NCBI RefSeq assembly: GCF_011927795.1
Contig: NZ_JAATJJ010000001.1
Span: 1,251,897 to 1,315,896, forward strand
Reading direction: 5' to 3'
DNA: 64,000 bases
DNA from: Saonia flava
GTDB taxonomy: Bacteria; Bacteroidota; Bacteroidia; Flavobacteriales; Flavobacteriaceae
Part shown: positions 27,794 through 36,228 of the stretch, piece after piece
Position numbering within the stretch: the stretch's first letter is position 1
How the letters are laid out: each line of letters opens with the position of its first letter
Notes under the pieces: generated by a model
The model's database searches: none
What the model was told of the DNA's origin: nothing
What the model saw: only the letters and a program-made list of their open reading frames with translations
Position numbers and translations under genes: made by a program

Positions 27794-27810
27794 AATTTAT
27801 AGTTTTTAAT

Positions 27811-29208
27811 ATGACTTATAAACTCAACACATTTTACAAGAAAATTTTGGCAGACACCATTACCCCAGTGAGTGTCTATTTAAAAATTAGAGACACATTC
27901 CCCAATAGCATACTATTGGAAAGTAGCGACTACCACGCCAATGACAATAGTTTCTCATACATTTGCTGCAACCCTATTGCCTCAATAAAGGTTGAAAACG
28001 AAGTGGTTACACAACAATTTCCTGATGGAACTATTGAAGAAACCCGTTTAAGTACTGGAGTTGACGTTACAGAAATCATAGAGTCGTTTTCAAAGAAATT
28101 CTCCATTTCTGGTCAAGACTTTAAGTTCATAAACAATGGGTTATTTGGTTATATGGCATATGATATGGTTCGCTACTATGAGGATATTAATTTAAAGAAA
28201 AAAGAAAATAGCGTAGTTATCCCGGATTTGTATCATGCAGTATACAAAAATATAATAGCTATTAATCATTTTAAGAACGAAGCCTATATTTTTGCCCATT
28301 CTTATGGCAATGATAACAATATAGATGAAATTGAGCGCTTACTTAAGGTACGTGATTTTGCTTCTTATAACTTTTCCATTGAAGGCAAACCAACATCCAA
28401 TTTAAAAGACGAAGAATATAAAGAACATGTAGAACTTGCCAAAAAGCATTGTCAACGTGGGGATGTTTTTCAACTTGTATTATCAAGGCGTTTTTCTCAA
28501 GAGTTCAAAGGGGACGAATTTAATGTATACCGAGCTTTACGATCCATAAATCCATCTCCCTATTTATTCTTTTTTGATTATGGAGATTTTAAAATATTCG
28601 GAAGTTCTCCAGAGGCTCAATTAATAGTCAAAGAAGGCAAAGCAGAAATTCATCCTATCGCCGGCACTTACAAAAGAACGGGTAACGATGAGCAAGATGC
28701 AAAACTGGCTATTGAATTAGCTCAAGATAAAAAAGAAAACAGCGAACATGTTATGTTGGTTGATTTGGCCCGCAATGACTTAAGTAGAAATGGGAATACT
28801 GTAAAAGTGGAAACGTATAGGGAGGTTCAATATTTCTCCCATGTAATTCACTTGGTTTCTAAAGTAACTGGGGTAAAGAAAAAAGACATTCCTACGATGA
28901 AAGTAGTTGCAGACACCTTTCCTGCAGGAACATTGAGTGGTGCGCCAAAACACATGGCCATGCAACTCATAGAAAAATACGAAAAAACAAGTCGGGGCTT
29001 TTATGGTGGTGCTATAGGTTTCATGGATTTTAATGGCAATTTTAACCATGCTATAATGATTCGTACTTTTTTGAGCAAGAACCATCAATTACATTTTCAG
29101 GCTGGTGCCGGTTTAGTGGCCGCATCTAATGCCGAGGCAGAATTACAAGAAACATATAATAAATTAGGAGCTTTAAACAAGGCCCTAGAAATTGCTGAAA
29201 CTATCTAA
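27811..29208 (+). CDS. trpE: Anthranilate synthase component I
   Basis: 465 residues. The chorismate-binding domain shows GDVFQLVLSRRF, the HPIAGTYKRTG stretch (around residue 285), ELAQDKKENSEHVMLVDLARNDL and AGAGLVAASNAEAE at the C-terminus. It makes anthranilate from chorismate with ammonia from TrpG. The N-terminal part should hold the tryptophan feedback site; the short LLESSD element there (residues about 31-36) is the usual contact. First structural gene of the operon, behind the attenuator. Confidence 0.96.
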   Translation: MTYKLNTFYKKILADTITPVSVYLKIRDTFPNSILLESSDYHANDNSFSYICCNPIASIKVENEVVTQQFPDGTIEETRLSTGVDVTEIIESFSKKFSISGQDFKFINNGLFGYMAYDMVRYYEDINLKKKENSVVIPDLYHAVYKNIIAINHFKNEAYIFAHSYGNDNNIDEIERLLKVRDFASYNFSIEGKPTSNLKDEEYKEHVELAKKHCQRGDVFQLVLSRRFSQEFKGDEFNVYRALRSINPSPYLFFFDYGDFKIFGSSPEAQLIVKEGKAEIHPIAGTYKRTGNDEQDAKLAIELAQDKKENSEHVMLVDLARNDLSRNGNTVKVETYREVQYFSHVIHLVSKVTGVKKKDIPTMKVVADTFPAGTLSGAPKHMAMQLIEKYEKTSRGFYGGAIGFMDFNGNFNHAIMIRTFLSKNHQLHFQAGAGLVAASNAEAELQETYNKLGALNKALEIAETI

Positions 29209-29211
29209 GAA

Positions 29212-29778
29212 ATGAGCAAACGAAAAGTTTTAATGATTGACAATTATGATAGTTTCACCTACAACCTGGTGCATTATCTAGAGGATTTAGATTGCGAAGT
29301 GGTAGTAAAACGTAACGATCAACTTGCTCTGGAAGAAGTTGATGCTTTTAATGATATTGTACTATCACCTGGCCCTGGAATTCCCAACGAAGCTGGACTA
29401 TTAAAGGATATTATAAAAAAATATGCCCCTACCAAACGTATCTTGGGCGTATGCTTAGGTCAACAAGCAATTGGTGAAGTTTTTGGCGGAACCCTAGAAA
29501 ACCTTGATCAAGTTTATCATGGCACCGCCACTAAAATAGATATTGTAGTTGATGACCCAATTTTTGAAGGCATGCCAAGAGAAATAGAAGTAGGTCGCTA
29601 CCATTCATGGGTTGTAAATCCAGATTTACCCGAAGTGCTACAAGCTACCTCTTTAGATGAGAATGGGCAGATAATGTCATTAAGACATAGAGAATATAAT
29701 GTTACAGGAGTTCAATTCCACCCAGAATCGGTCTTGACACCTCAAGGAAAACAGATGCTAAAAAATTGGTTAAAATGA
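29212..29778 (+). CDS. trpG: Anthranilate synthase component II (glutamine amidotransferase)
   Basis: 188 residues, a class I amidotransferase with catalytic Cys81 (GVCLGQQ), His170 and Glu172 (QFHPESVL). It supplies ammonia to TrpE. It is 3 bp after trpE and its stop overlaps the trpD start (ATGA). It may also serve as PabA in folate synthesis, as single copies often do, but that cannot be decided here. Confidence 0.95.
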   Translation: MSKRKVLMIDNYDSFTYNLVHYLEDLDCEVVVKRNDQLALEEVDAFNDIVLSPGPGIPNEAGLLKDIIKKYAPTKRILGVCLGQQAIGEVFGGTLENLDQVYHGTATKIDIVVDDPIFEGMPREIEVGRYHSWVVNPDLPEVLQATSLDENGQIMSLRHREYNVTGVQFHPESVLTPQGKQMLKNWLK

Positions 29779-30767
29779 AACAGACTTTAAATAGGTTAAT
29801 CAATCATGAAATCCTTGAAAAAGAGGATGCCAAACAAATATTGGTAAATATTGCCAAGGGTGACTATAATACCAGTCAGATTGCGGCTTTCTTAACGGTT
29901 TATATGATGCGTAGCATTACCATTGAAGAATTGGAAGGTTTCCGTGATGCGCTTTTGGAATTATGTTTGGCTGTGGACTTATCGCATTACAATCCTATAG
30001 ATTTATGTGGAACCGGTGGTGATGGCAAAGATACTTTTAATATTTCTACCTTGGCTTCTTTTGTAACAGCTGGAGCTGGTGTAAAAGTAACCAAGCATGG
30101 CAATTATGGCGTTTCTTCCAAATGTGGAAGCAGTAATGTTATGGAGTTTTTAGGTATTAGATTTAGTAATGAAGCTGATTTCCTAAAAAAGTCTATTGAT
30201 GAAGCTAGTATTTGCGTGTTGCATGCTCCATTGTTTCATCCAGCAATGAAAAATGTGGCCCCTATACGCAAAGAATTAGGAGTGAAAACATTTTTTAACA
30301 TGTTAGGACCTATGGTAAACCCAGCTTTTCCCAAGAACCAAATGGTTGGTGTTTTTAATCTAGAGTTAGCAAGAATGTATGGATATTTGTACCAAAACAC
30401 CGAAAAGAATTTTACTGTATTACATGCGCTCGATGGCTATGATGAAATTTCATTGACTGGAAACACCAAAACCATTTCTAGAAACACCGAAAGCATGTTG
30501 AAACCATCAGATTTTGGAGTTTCGGCAATTTCACAAACTGATATTGTTGGCGGTAGTGATGTGGCAGATTCTGCACAAATTTTCCTCAACATTTTAAATG
30601 GAAAAGGTACAGAACCACAAAACAATGTGGTATGTGCCAATGCCGGTGTTGCCATTGCCACAGTAGAAGGCTTAACACCGAAAGAAGGTTTTGAAAAAGC
30701 TAAGGAATCCCTCTTAGGAGGAAAAGGTTTGGTGGCATTAAAAAAATTACAAGAGCTAAGTGTATAA
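29775..30767 (+). CDS. trpD: Anthranilate phosphoribosyltransferase
   Basis: 330 residues from ATG 29775 (MKQTLNRLIN), which overlaps the trpG stop in ATGA; a slightly longer frame would need TTG. The PRPP-binding loop is CGTGGDGKDTFNIST and the KHGNYGVSSKCGS segment follows, both typical. It joins anthranilate to PRPP. The end overlaps the trpC start by one base (TAATG), indicating tight translational coupling. Confidence 0.96.
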   Translation: MKQTLNRLINHEILEKEDAKQILVNIAKGDYNTSQIAAFLTVYMMRSITIEELEGFRDALLELCLAVDLSHYNPIDLCGTGGDGKDTFNISTLASFVTAGAGVKVTKHGNYGVSSKCGSSNVMEFLGIRFSNEADFLKKSIDEASICVLHAPLFHPAMKNVAPIRKELGVKTFFNMLGPMVNPAFPKNQMVGVFNLELARMYGYLYQNTEKNFTVLHALDGYDEISLTGNTKTISRNTESMLKPSDFGVSAISQTDIVGGSDVADSAQIFLNILNGKGTEPQNNVVCANAGVAIATVEGLTPKEGFEKAKESLLGGKGLVALKKLQELSV

Positions 30768-31549
30768 TGGACATTTTAGAAAAAATAACTAGGGACAAAC
30801 GCAAAGAAGTAGATTTAAAAAAATCACTCATCCCTATTTCTCAATTGAAAGCTTCTGTTTTGTTCGAACGTGAAACTTTCTCCTTGGCCAAAGCACTTCG
30901 AAATAGTACCACTGGTATTATTGCAGAATATAAAAGGCGATCGCCCTCTAAAAAGAGTATAAACCAAGATGCCAATGTTGGACAAGTAGCTCAAGGATAC
31001 CTAAAAGGAGGTGTTTGTGGTATGAGCGTCCTAACAGACATTAAATACTTCGGTGGTTCATTAGAAGACCTTCTTTTGGCTCGGGCATCTGTAACTTTGC
31101 CTCTATTGCGCAAGGAGTTTATAATTGATGAATACCAAATATTGGAAGCTAAAGCCCATGGTGCGGATGTTATTCTACTCATTGCGGCAATATTAACTCG
31201 GAATGAAATTAAAACACTATCCGTGCTGGCAAAAAGTCTAGGTCTCAATGTGCTTCTAGAAGTGCATAATGAGGAAGAATTACATAAATCCGTAATGCCC
31301 AGTTTAGATATGTTGGGTGTAAATAATAGAGACCTTAAAACTTTTGAAGTTAGTTTAGATACAAGTAAACATTTATCCTCTTTAATTCCAGACGACTTTG
31401 TGAAAGTATCGGAAAGTGGCATTAGCAGTATAGAGGCAATCAAAGAGTTAAAACAATATGGATACCAAGGATTTTTAATTGGTGAAAATTTTATGAAAAG
31501 TGAAAATCCAGGCGAAAGTGCCTTTGAGTTTATTCAAAAATTGAAATAG
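30767..31549 (+). CDS. trpC: Indole-3-glycerol phosphate synthase
   Basis: 260 residues, a TIM barrel with the substrate-binding segment IIAEYKRRSPSKK, LRKEFIIDEYQI and LEVHNEEEL, and VSESGIS near the C-terminus. It closes the indole ring of CdRP. It is not fused to TrpF, which is the next gene. Confidence 0.96.
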   Translation: MDILEKITRDKRKEVDLKKSLIPISQLKASVLFERETFSLAKALRNSTTGIIAEYKRRSPSKKSINQDANVGQVAQGYLKGGVCGMSVLTDIKYFGGSLEDLLLARASVTLPLLRKEFIIDEYQILEAKAHGADVILLIAAILTRNEIKTLSVLAKSLGLNVLLEVHNEEELHKSVMPSLDMLGVNNRDLKTFEVSLDTSKHLSSLIPDDFVKVSESGISSIEAIKELKQYGYQGFLIGENFMKSENPGESAFEFIQKLK

Positions 31550-31552
31550 CCA

Positions 31553-32260
31553 ATGGACTATTATTATACCAACAATAAAAATGATGTTTCCACCATGGAG
31601 ACGGGTATTCTGCGGCTAAAAATTTGTGGTATGAACAAGAACACAACACAAGTAGCAGGACTGCATCCCGATTATTTGGGTTTTATTTTCTGGGAACCTT
31701 CAAAACGCTATTTGGAGAATGACATTCCAGCTATACCCCATAGCATTAAAAAAGTAGGGGTTTTTGTAAATGCTTACATAGATGAAATTAAAGCTAGAGT
31801 AGAACAGTTTGGATTATTATTAGTGCAACTCCATGGAAAAGAAAGTCCCACTTTTTGTAATATACTTAAAAAGGAAATTCCCCAGATTAAAATCATTAAA
31901 GTATTTTCAATAAAGGATGATTTTGATTTTTCTGTTTTAGGTGCTTATGAGAATGTTTGTGACTATTACTTATTCGATACCAAGGGAAAACTACCAGGCG
32001 GAAATGGATACACTTTTAATTGGTCTGTTTTAAAAGATTATCCATCAACCAAACCCTATTTTTTAAGTGGGGGAATTGGTTTGGAAAATTCAGATGAAAT
32101 TTTATCATTCTTACGCGGAAAGGAGTCAAAATACTGTCACGCATTGGACATCAATAGCAAGTTTGAAATTGAACCCGGACTTAAGAATATAGACAAACTA
32201 AAAGAGTTCAAAAACATAGTGATGGAAAAACAAAACCATCAAAAAGAAAAGAACAATTAA
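31553..32260 (+). CDS. trpF: Phosphoribosylanthranilate isomerase
   Basis: 235 residues. The core starts at LRLKICGMNKNTT; the catalytic Cys and Asp are expected in KICGM and LFDTKGKLPGGNG. The N-terminal 18 residues are not part of the family; a second ATG (METGILRLKICGM, at 31595) gives the usual start and may be the true one. The gene follows trpC by 3 bp, which would favour the upstream ATG. It isomerises PRA to CdRP, the step before TrpC. Confidence 0.92.
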   Translation: MDYYYTNNKNDVSTMETGILRLKICGMNKNTTQVAGLHPDYLGFIFWEPSKRYLENDIPAIPHSIKKVGVFVNAYIDEIKARVEQFGLLLVQLHGKESPTFCNILKKEIPQIKIIKVFSIKDDFDFSVLGAYENVCDYYLFDTKGKLPGGNGYTFNWSVLKDYPSTKPYFLSGGIGLENSDEILSFLRGKESKYCHALDINSKFEIEPGLKNIDKLKEFKNIVMEKQNHQKEKNN

Positions 32261-32265
32261 CAACC

Positions 32266-33447
32266 ATGTCATACAACGTTAACGAAAAAGGATATTACGG
32301 TGAGTTTGGAGGAGCTTTTATTCCAGAGATGCTCTATCCAAATGTAGAGACCCTAAGACAGCAATATCTCACGATTATGGAAGAGCCTTCGTTTAAAGAA
32401 GAGTTTGACCAATTATTAAAAGATTATGTAGGCAGACCTTCTCCCTTATATTTTGCCAACCGATTATCCAAAAAATATAACACCAAAATTTACATAAAAC
32501 GAGAAGACCTTAACCATACGGGTGCCCATAAGGTAAACAACACCATAGGTCAAATTTTAATGGCTAAACGCTTGGGCAAAAAGCGTATTATTGCTGAAAC
32601 CGGAGCGGGTCAGCATGGTGTGGCAACTGCCACCGTTTGTGCCCTTATGGGAATGGATTGTATTGTGTATATGGGTGAAATTGATATTGCCCGCCAAGCT
32701 CCCAATGTTGCGCGTATGAAAATGCTAGGAGCAAAGGTGAGACCTGCACTATCAGGTAGTAAAACCTTAAAAGATGCAACTAATGAGGCTATCCGTGATT
32801 GGATTAACAATCCTGTGGACACCCATTACATTATTGGTTCCGCTATTGGTCCTCACCCCTATCCGGATATGGTCACAAGGTTTCAATCTGTGATTTCGGA
32901 AGAGATAAAATGGCAATTAAAAGAGAAAGAGGGTAAAGAAAATCCAGATTATGTAATTGCCTGTCTCGGTGGCGGCAGTAATGCTGCAGGTGCTTTCTAT
33001 CACTATTTACACGAGGAAAACGTTGGGTTAATAGCTGTGGAAGCAGCAGGAAAAGGTATAAATACAGGAGAAAGTGCTGCAACTTCAGTCTTGGGAAAAG
33101 AAGGAATTATCCATGGATGCAAAACCCTATTGATGCAAACACCCGATGGACAAATAACTGAGCCGTATTCTATTTCTGCTGGATTGGACTATCCTGGTGT
33201 TGGTCCCATGCATGCACATTTGTATAAGAGTGGACGAGGGGAATTCATCTCCATAACTGATGATGAGGCTATGGCAGCAGGATTAGAATTGACCAAGTTA
33301 GAAGGTATTATCCCGGCAATAGAATCATCCCATGCTTTTGCAGTTTTTGAGCAGCGAAAGTTTAATCCCGATGATATTGTAGTGATTAACTTATCAGGAA
33401 GAGGAGACAAAGATTTACAGAATTATATTGATTATTTTAAACTATAG
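32266..33447 (+). CDS. trpB: Tryptophan synthase beta subunit
   Basis: 393 residues. PLP lysine is Lys89 in HTGAHKVNN; the phosphate loop is GGGSNAAG, and the C-terminus has NLSGRGDKD. It condenses indole with serine. It is of the standard TrpB1 type that pairs with TrpA, encoded 50 bp downstream. Confidence 0.97.
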   Translation: MSYNVNEKGYYGEFGGAFIPEMLYPNVETLRQQYLTIMEEPSFKEEFDQLLKDYVGRPSPLYFANRLSKKYNTKIYIKREDLNHTGAHKVNNTIGQILMAKRLGKKRIIAETGAGQHGVATATVCALMGMDCIVYMGEIDIARQAPNVARMKMLGAKVRPALSGSKTLKDATNEAIRDWINNPVDTHYIIGSAIGPHPYPDMVTRFQSVISEEIKWQLKEKEGKENPDYVIACLGGGSNAAGAFYHYLHEENVGLIAVEAAGKGINTGESAATSVLGKEGIIHGCKTLLMQTPDGQITEPYSISAGLDYPGVGPMHAHLYKSGRGEFISITDDEAMAAGLELTKLEGIIPAIESSHAFAVFEQRKFNPDDIVVINLSGRGDKDLQNYIDYFKL

Positions 33448-33458
33448 GCTTATTTAGC

Positions 33459-33483
33459 CATTCGTGCGTAGGCGGGAATGATA
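33459..33483. repeat. Short hairpin repeat (copy 2, degenerate)
   Basis: CATTC and GAATG flank a GC-rich centre with imperfect complementarity (TGC/GGC), in the 50-bp spacer between trpB and trpA. The layout resembles copy 1 at 16386-16412 (CATTC/GAATG ends, GC-rich core, then GATA/GACA). It has no T tract. Confidence 0.4.
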
Positions 33484-33497
33484 AAGTGTTATTATTC

Positions 33498-34262
33498 ATG
33501 AACAGAATACATCAAAAACTACAAGAAGATAGAAAACTTCTATCCATATATTTTACAGCAGGATACCCAAATCTAAATGATACGGTTCCCATTATCCAAG
33601 AATTGGAAAAAAATGGTGTGGATTTAATTGAAATTGGCCTTCCTTTTAGCGATCCATTGGCAGATGGCCCAACTATTCAGGAAAGTTCAACCGCTGCGTT
33701 GAAAAACGGAATGACCACAGAAATTCTTTTCAATCAAATAAAGGACATAAGGAAGACAGTGTCCATTCCCTTGATTTTAATGGGATATTTTAATCCTGTT
33801 TTTCAATATGGTGTTGAAGCATTTTGTAAGAAGTGTTCAGAAATTGGTATTGACGGACTTATTCTTCCCGATCTTCCTTTGAATGTTTACCAAGAAGATT
33901 ACAAAGCCATTTTTGAGAAATATGGGCTTATAAACGTATTCCTTATAACTCCACAGACCAATGATGAACGTATTCGTCAAATTGATGATGCCTCAAATGG
34001 ATTTATTTATATGGTAAGTTCTGCCAGTACTACGGGGGCAAAAACTGGTTTTGGAGAGGAACAGACAAACTATTTTAACCGTATTGAAAGCATGAATCTT
34101 AAAAACCCTCAAGTAGTTGGTTTTGGAATTAGCAACTCAGACACCTTTAATCAAGCAACAAAAAAGGCAAAAGGAGCTATTATAGGGTCAGCATTTATTA
34201 AACATTTGACCAAAAACGGAACGACAAAAATTGATGAGTTTGTAAACAAAATAAGAATTTAA
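33498..34262 (+). CDS. trpA: Tryptophan synthase alpha subunit
   Basis: 254 residues from ATG 33498 (MNRIHQKLQED); a longer frame would need GTG. Catalytic Glu45 (LIEIGLPFSDP) and Asp56 (ADGPTIQ) are present. It cleaves indoleglycerol phosphate to indole, channelled to TrpB. Last enzyme gene of the operon. No terminator is seen before the next small gene, 3 bp on. Confidence 0.96.
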   Translation: MNRIHQKLQEDRKLLSIYFTAGYPNLNDTVPIIQELEKNGVDLIEIGLPFSDPLADGPTIQESSTAALKNGMTTEILFNQIKDIRKTVSIPLILMGYFNPVFQYGVEAFCKKCSEIGIDGLILPDLPLNVYQEDYKAIFEKYGLINVFLITPQTNDERIRQIDDASNGFIYMVSSASTTGAKTGFGEEQTNYFNRIESMNLKNPQVVGFGISNSDTFNQATKKAKGAIIGSAFIKHLTKNGTTKIDEFVNKIRI

Positions 34263-34265
34263 CCC

Positions 34266-34490
34266 ATGGACATTCTAAATAATTGGAAAATTGTAATTCT
34301 CCTTTGTCTTACATTGGGACTAGCTCCATTTTTTCCAGAACCCCACATTTGGGGAAAACTAAGATGGATAGCGGGAGGAGCCATCGGAATGAAACCCATG
34401 GATTGGTTTGATGTAATATTACACGGTTTCCCATATATACTTTTGTTTCGTTTACTTATTTTAAAGGTTATTTCCTTGTCCAAAAAATAG
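34266..34490 (+). CDS. Small conserved membrane protein downstream of trpA
   Basis: 74 residues with two hydrophobic segments (about 8-24 and 50-68) joined by the segment PFFPEPHIWGKLRWIAGG. I recall similar short proteins in marine bacteria under the loose name RND transporter, but the length rules out a transporter by itself. It starts 3 bp after the trpA stop, so it is probably co-transcribed with trp; a functional link to tryptophan is unproven. No terminator follows before the peptidase gene 40 bp downstream. Confidence 0.65.
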   Translation: MDILNNWKIVILLCLTLGLAPFFPEPHIWGKLRWIAGGAIGMKPMDWFDVILHGFPYILLFRLLILKVISLSKK

Positions 34491-34530
34491 AATTGTCTAC
34501 TTTTAAATCTTAGACAAACTAAATTTAAAA

Positions 34531-36024
34531 ATGAGAAAATTATTATCCCTACTAATCATTTCTTGTTCTACTTTTTCCTTCGCTCAAGATGCTACACAAC
34601 TTAAATCCCAAATACGGCACACTATTGATGAATTAAGGGATTTTGTGCTTATCCCAAATGATGCTTTAGAACATGCCGACATCAATAGAAATCTTACATG
34701 GCTGACTCAAAAATTTAATGCAAGGGGATTCAATACATCGGTACTTCCTACTGAGGGAGAATCCATTTTTTTTGCAGCACTGCCTATAGAAGATAACAAA
34801 CCTACCATTCTCTTTTATATGCATTTTGATGGACAATCTGTTGACCCAAACAAATGGGATCAATCCAATCCATATAAAGTAGAACTAAAAACTTTAGCAG
34901 GTGATGAATGGAAAACGTTGCCTTTTTCAGATTTAGATACGGATATAAATTACGATTGGCGCCTTTTTGGTCGTTCAACATCAGATGATAAGGGACCTAT
35001 TGTAATGTTTTTGAATGCCATTGATTTATTAAAGAAGAATAACAAAACTATTCCCTTCAATATAAAAGTAATTTTAGATAGTGAAGAAGAAAAAAGTAGC
35101 AAACCCCTACCAAAAGCAGTAAAGGAATATAGGGAATTATTGGAAGCCGATTTTTTGGTCATTAATGATGGTCCAGTCCATGTTTCTGGAAAACCTACTA
35201 TTGTATATGGTTGTCGGGGAATTACCACTTTATCACTTACCACATATGGTCCAGTGAAACCCCAGCACAGTGGCCACTATGGCAATTATGCACCAAACCC
35301 TGGATTTCAATTGGCACAGGTATTGGCGACCATGAAAGATGTTGATGGCAAAGTACTTATACCCGGATATTATGACGGCATTACTTTGGATGAAAATACG
35401 TTATCAATTTTAAAAAGCGTGCCAGACAATGAAGGTACCATAAAAAATACATTGCAAATAAGAACTTCAGAAAAAGTAGGGAGTTTTTATCAAGAATCAT
35501 TGCAATATCCTTCCTTAAACATTAGAGGATTAGGGTCTGGATGGATTGGCAAACAAGCACGGACCATTGTTCCCGAAAGTGCCACGGCGGAAATTGACAT
35601 TCGTTTGGTACCAGAAACTAATGGCACTAGGCTAAAGGACTTGGTAAAAAAACATATTGTGAGTCAAGGTTTCCATATAACCGATAGTAACCCTTCCAAA
35701 TCTGAACGATTGGCACATGACAAACTTATAACAATTACTGAAGGAAGTGTAACCGATGCCTTTAGAACAGACTTGAACAATCCCCATGGTCAATTTTTGG
35801 TTGAAATTCTAAAAAACACTTTTGAGGATGATGTGGTACAAATTAGAATTATGGGAGGTACCGTACCCATTTCACCCTTTATCAATGAATTAAAAATTCC
35901 AGCGTTTATTGTGCCCATGGTCAATCCTGACAATAACCAGCATAGTCCCAATGAAAATCTTAAAATTGGTCAGATTGCTTATGGAATTAAAACGTTTTAT
36001 GGAATTCTAAGCTCGGAAGAATAA
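34531..36024 (+). CDS. Exported M20-family metallopeptidase
   Basis: 497 residues with a signal peptide (MRKLLSLLIISCSTFSFAQ). The M20 metal-site pattern is present: FYMHFDGQSVD, RSTSDDKGPIVMFLNA and the DSEEEKSS catalytic Glu pair, followed by the dimerisation domain and a late His region (NQHSPNENLK). Likely a dipeptidase-type enzyme in the periplasm, acting on short peptides; exact specificity is unknown. It shares no clear operon with downstream genes (204-bp gap). Confidence 0.9.
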   Translation: MRKLLSLLIISCSTFSFAQDATQLKSQIRHTIDELRDFVLIPNDALEHADINRNLTWLTQKFNARGFNTSVLPTEGESIFFAALPIEDNKPTILFYMHFDGQSVDPNKWDQSNPYKVELKTLAGDEWKTLPFSDLDTDINYDWRLFGRSTSDDKGPIVMFLNAIDLLKKNNKTIPFNIKVILDSEEEKSSKPLPKAVKEYRELLEADFLVINDGPVHVSGKPTIVYGCRGITTLSLTTYGPVKPQHSGHYGNYAPNPGFQLAQVLATMKDVDGKVLIPGYYDGITLDENTLSILKSVPDNEGTIKNTLQIRTSEKVGSFYQESLQYPSLNIRGLGSGWIGKQARTIVPESATAEIDIRLVPETNGTRLKDLVKKHIVSQGFHITDSNPSKSERLAHDKLITITEGSVTDAFRTDLNNPHGQFLVEILKNTFEDDVVQIRIMGGTVPISPFINELKIPAFIVPMVNPDNNQHSPNENLKIGQIAYGIKTFYGILSSEE

Positions 36025-36228
36025 ACATGCCCTTTTACTGCACGGTAATTCCTCTCCCCACTTGTTTTAACGCAAACGTTAGAGTGGAATTCCTCTTTTA
36101 AGGGTAAAATTCATAAATTTTAGCCTCTCAAAAAGAAATCCAATACCATGTTCAGGTGATATTCCTTACCTTTAAAAGATGTCATAATTTCCTATATACA
36201 AATTACAAAAACAAAAATTACAAAACCC

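Noticed and set aside
30991-31443. 150-codon minus-strand frame inside trpC
   Set aside because: Antisense shadow; trpC is continuous with the operon and has its catalytic motifs.
33448-33497. Hairpin between trpB and trpA considered as an attenuator or terminator
   Set aside because: Stem is imperfect and has no T tract; it resembles the dispersed repeat at 16386-16412.
36025-36228. 204-bp spacer before the Gfo/Idh/MocA gene searched for small genes or RNA
   Set aside because: No frame with start and coding character and no strong hairpin were found.
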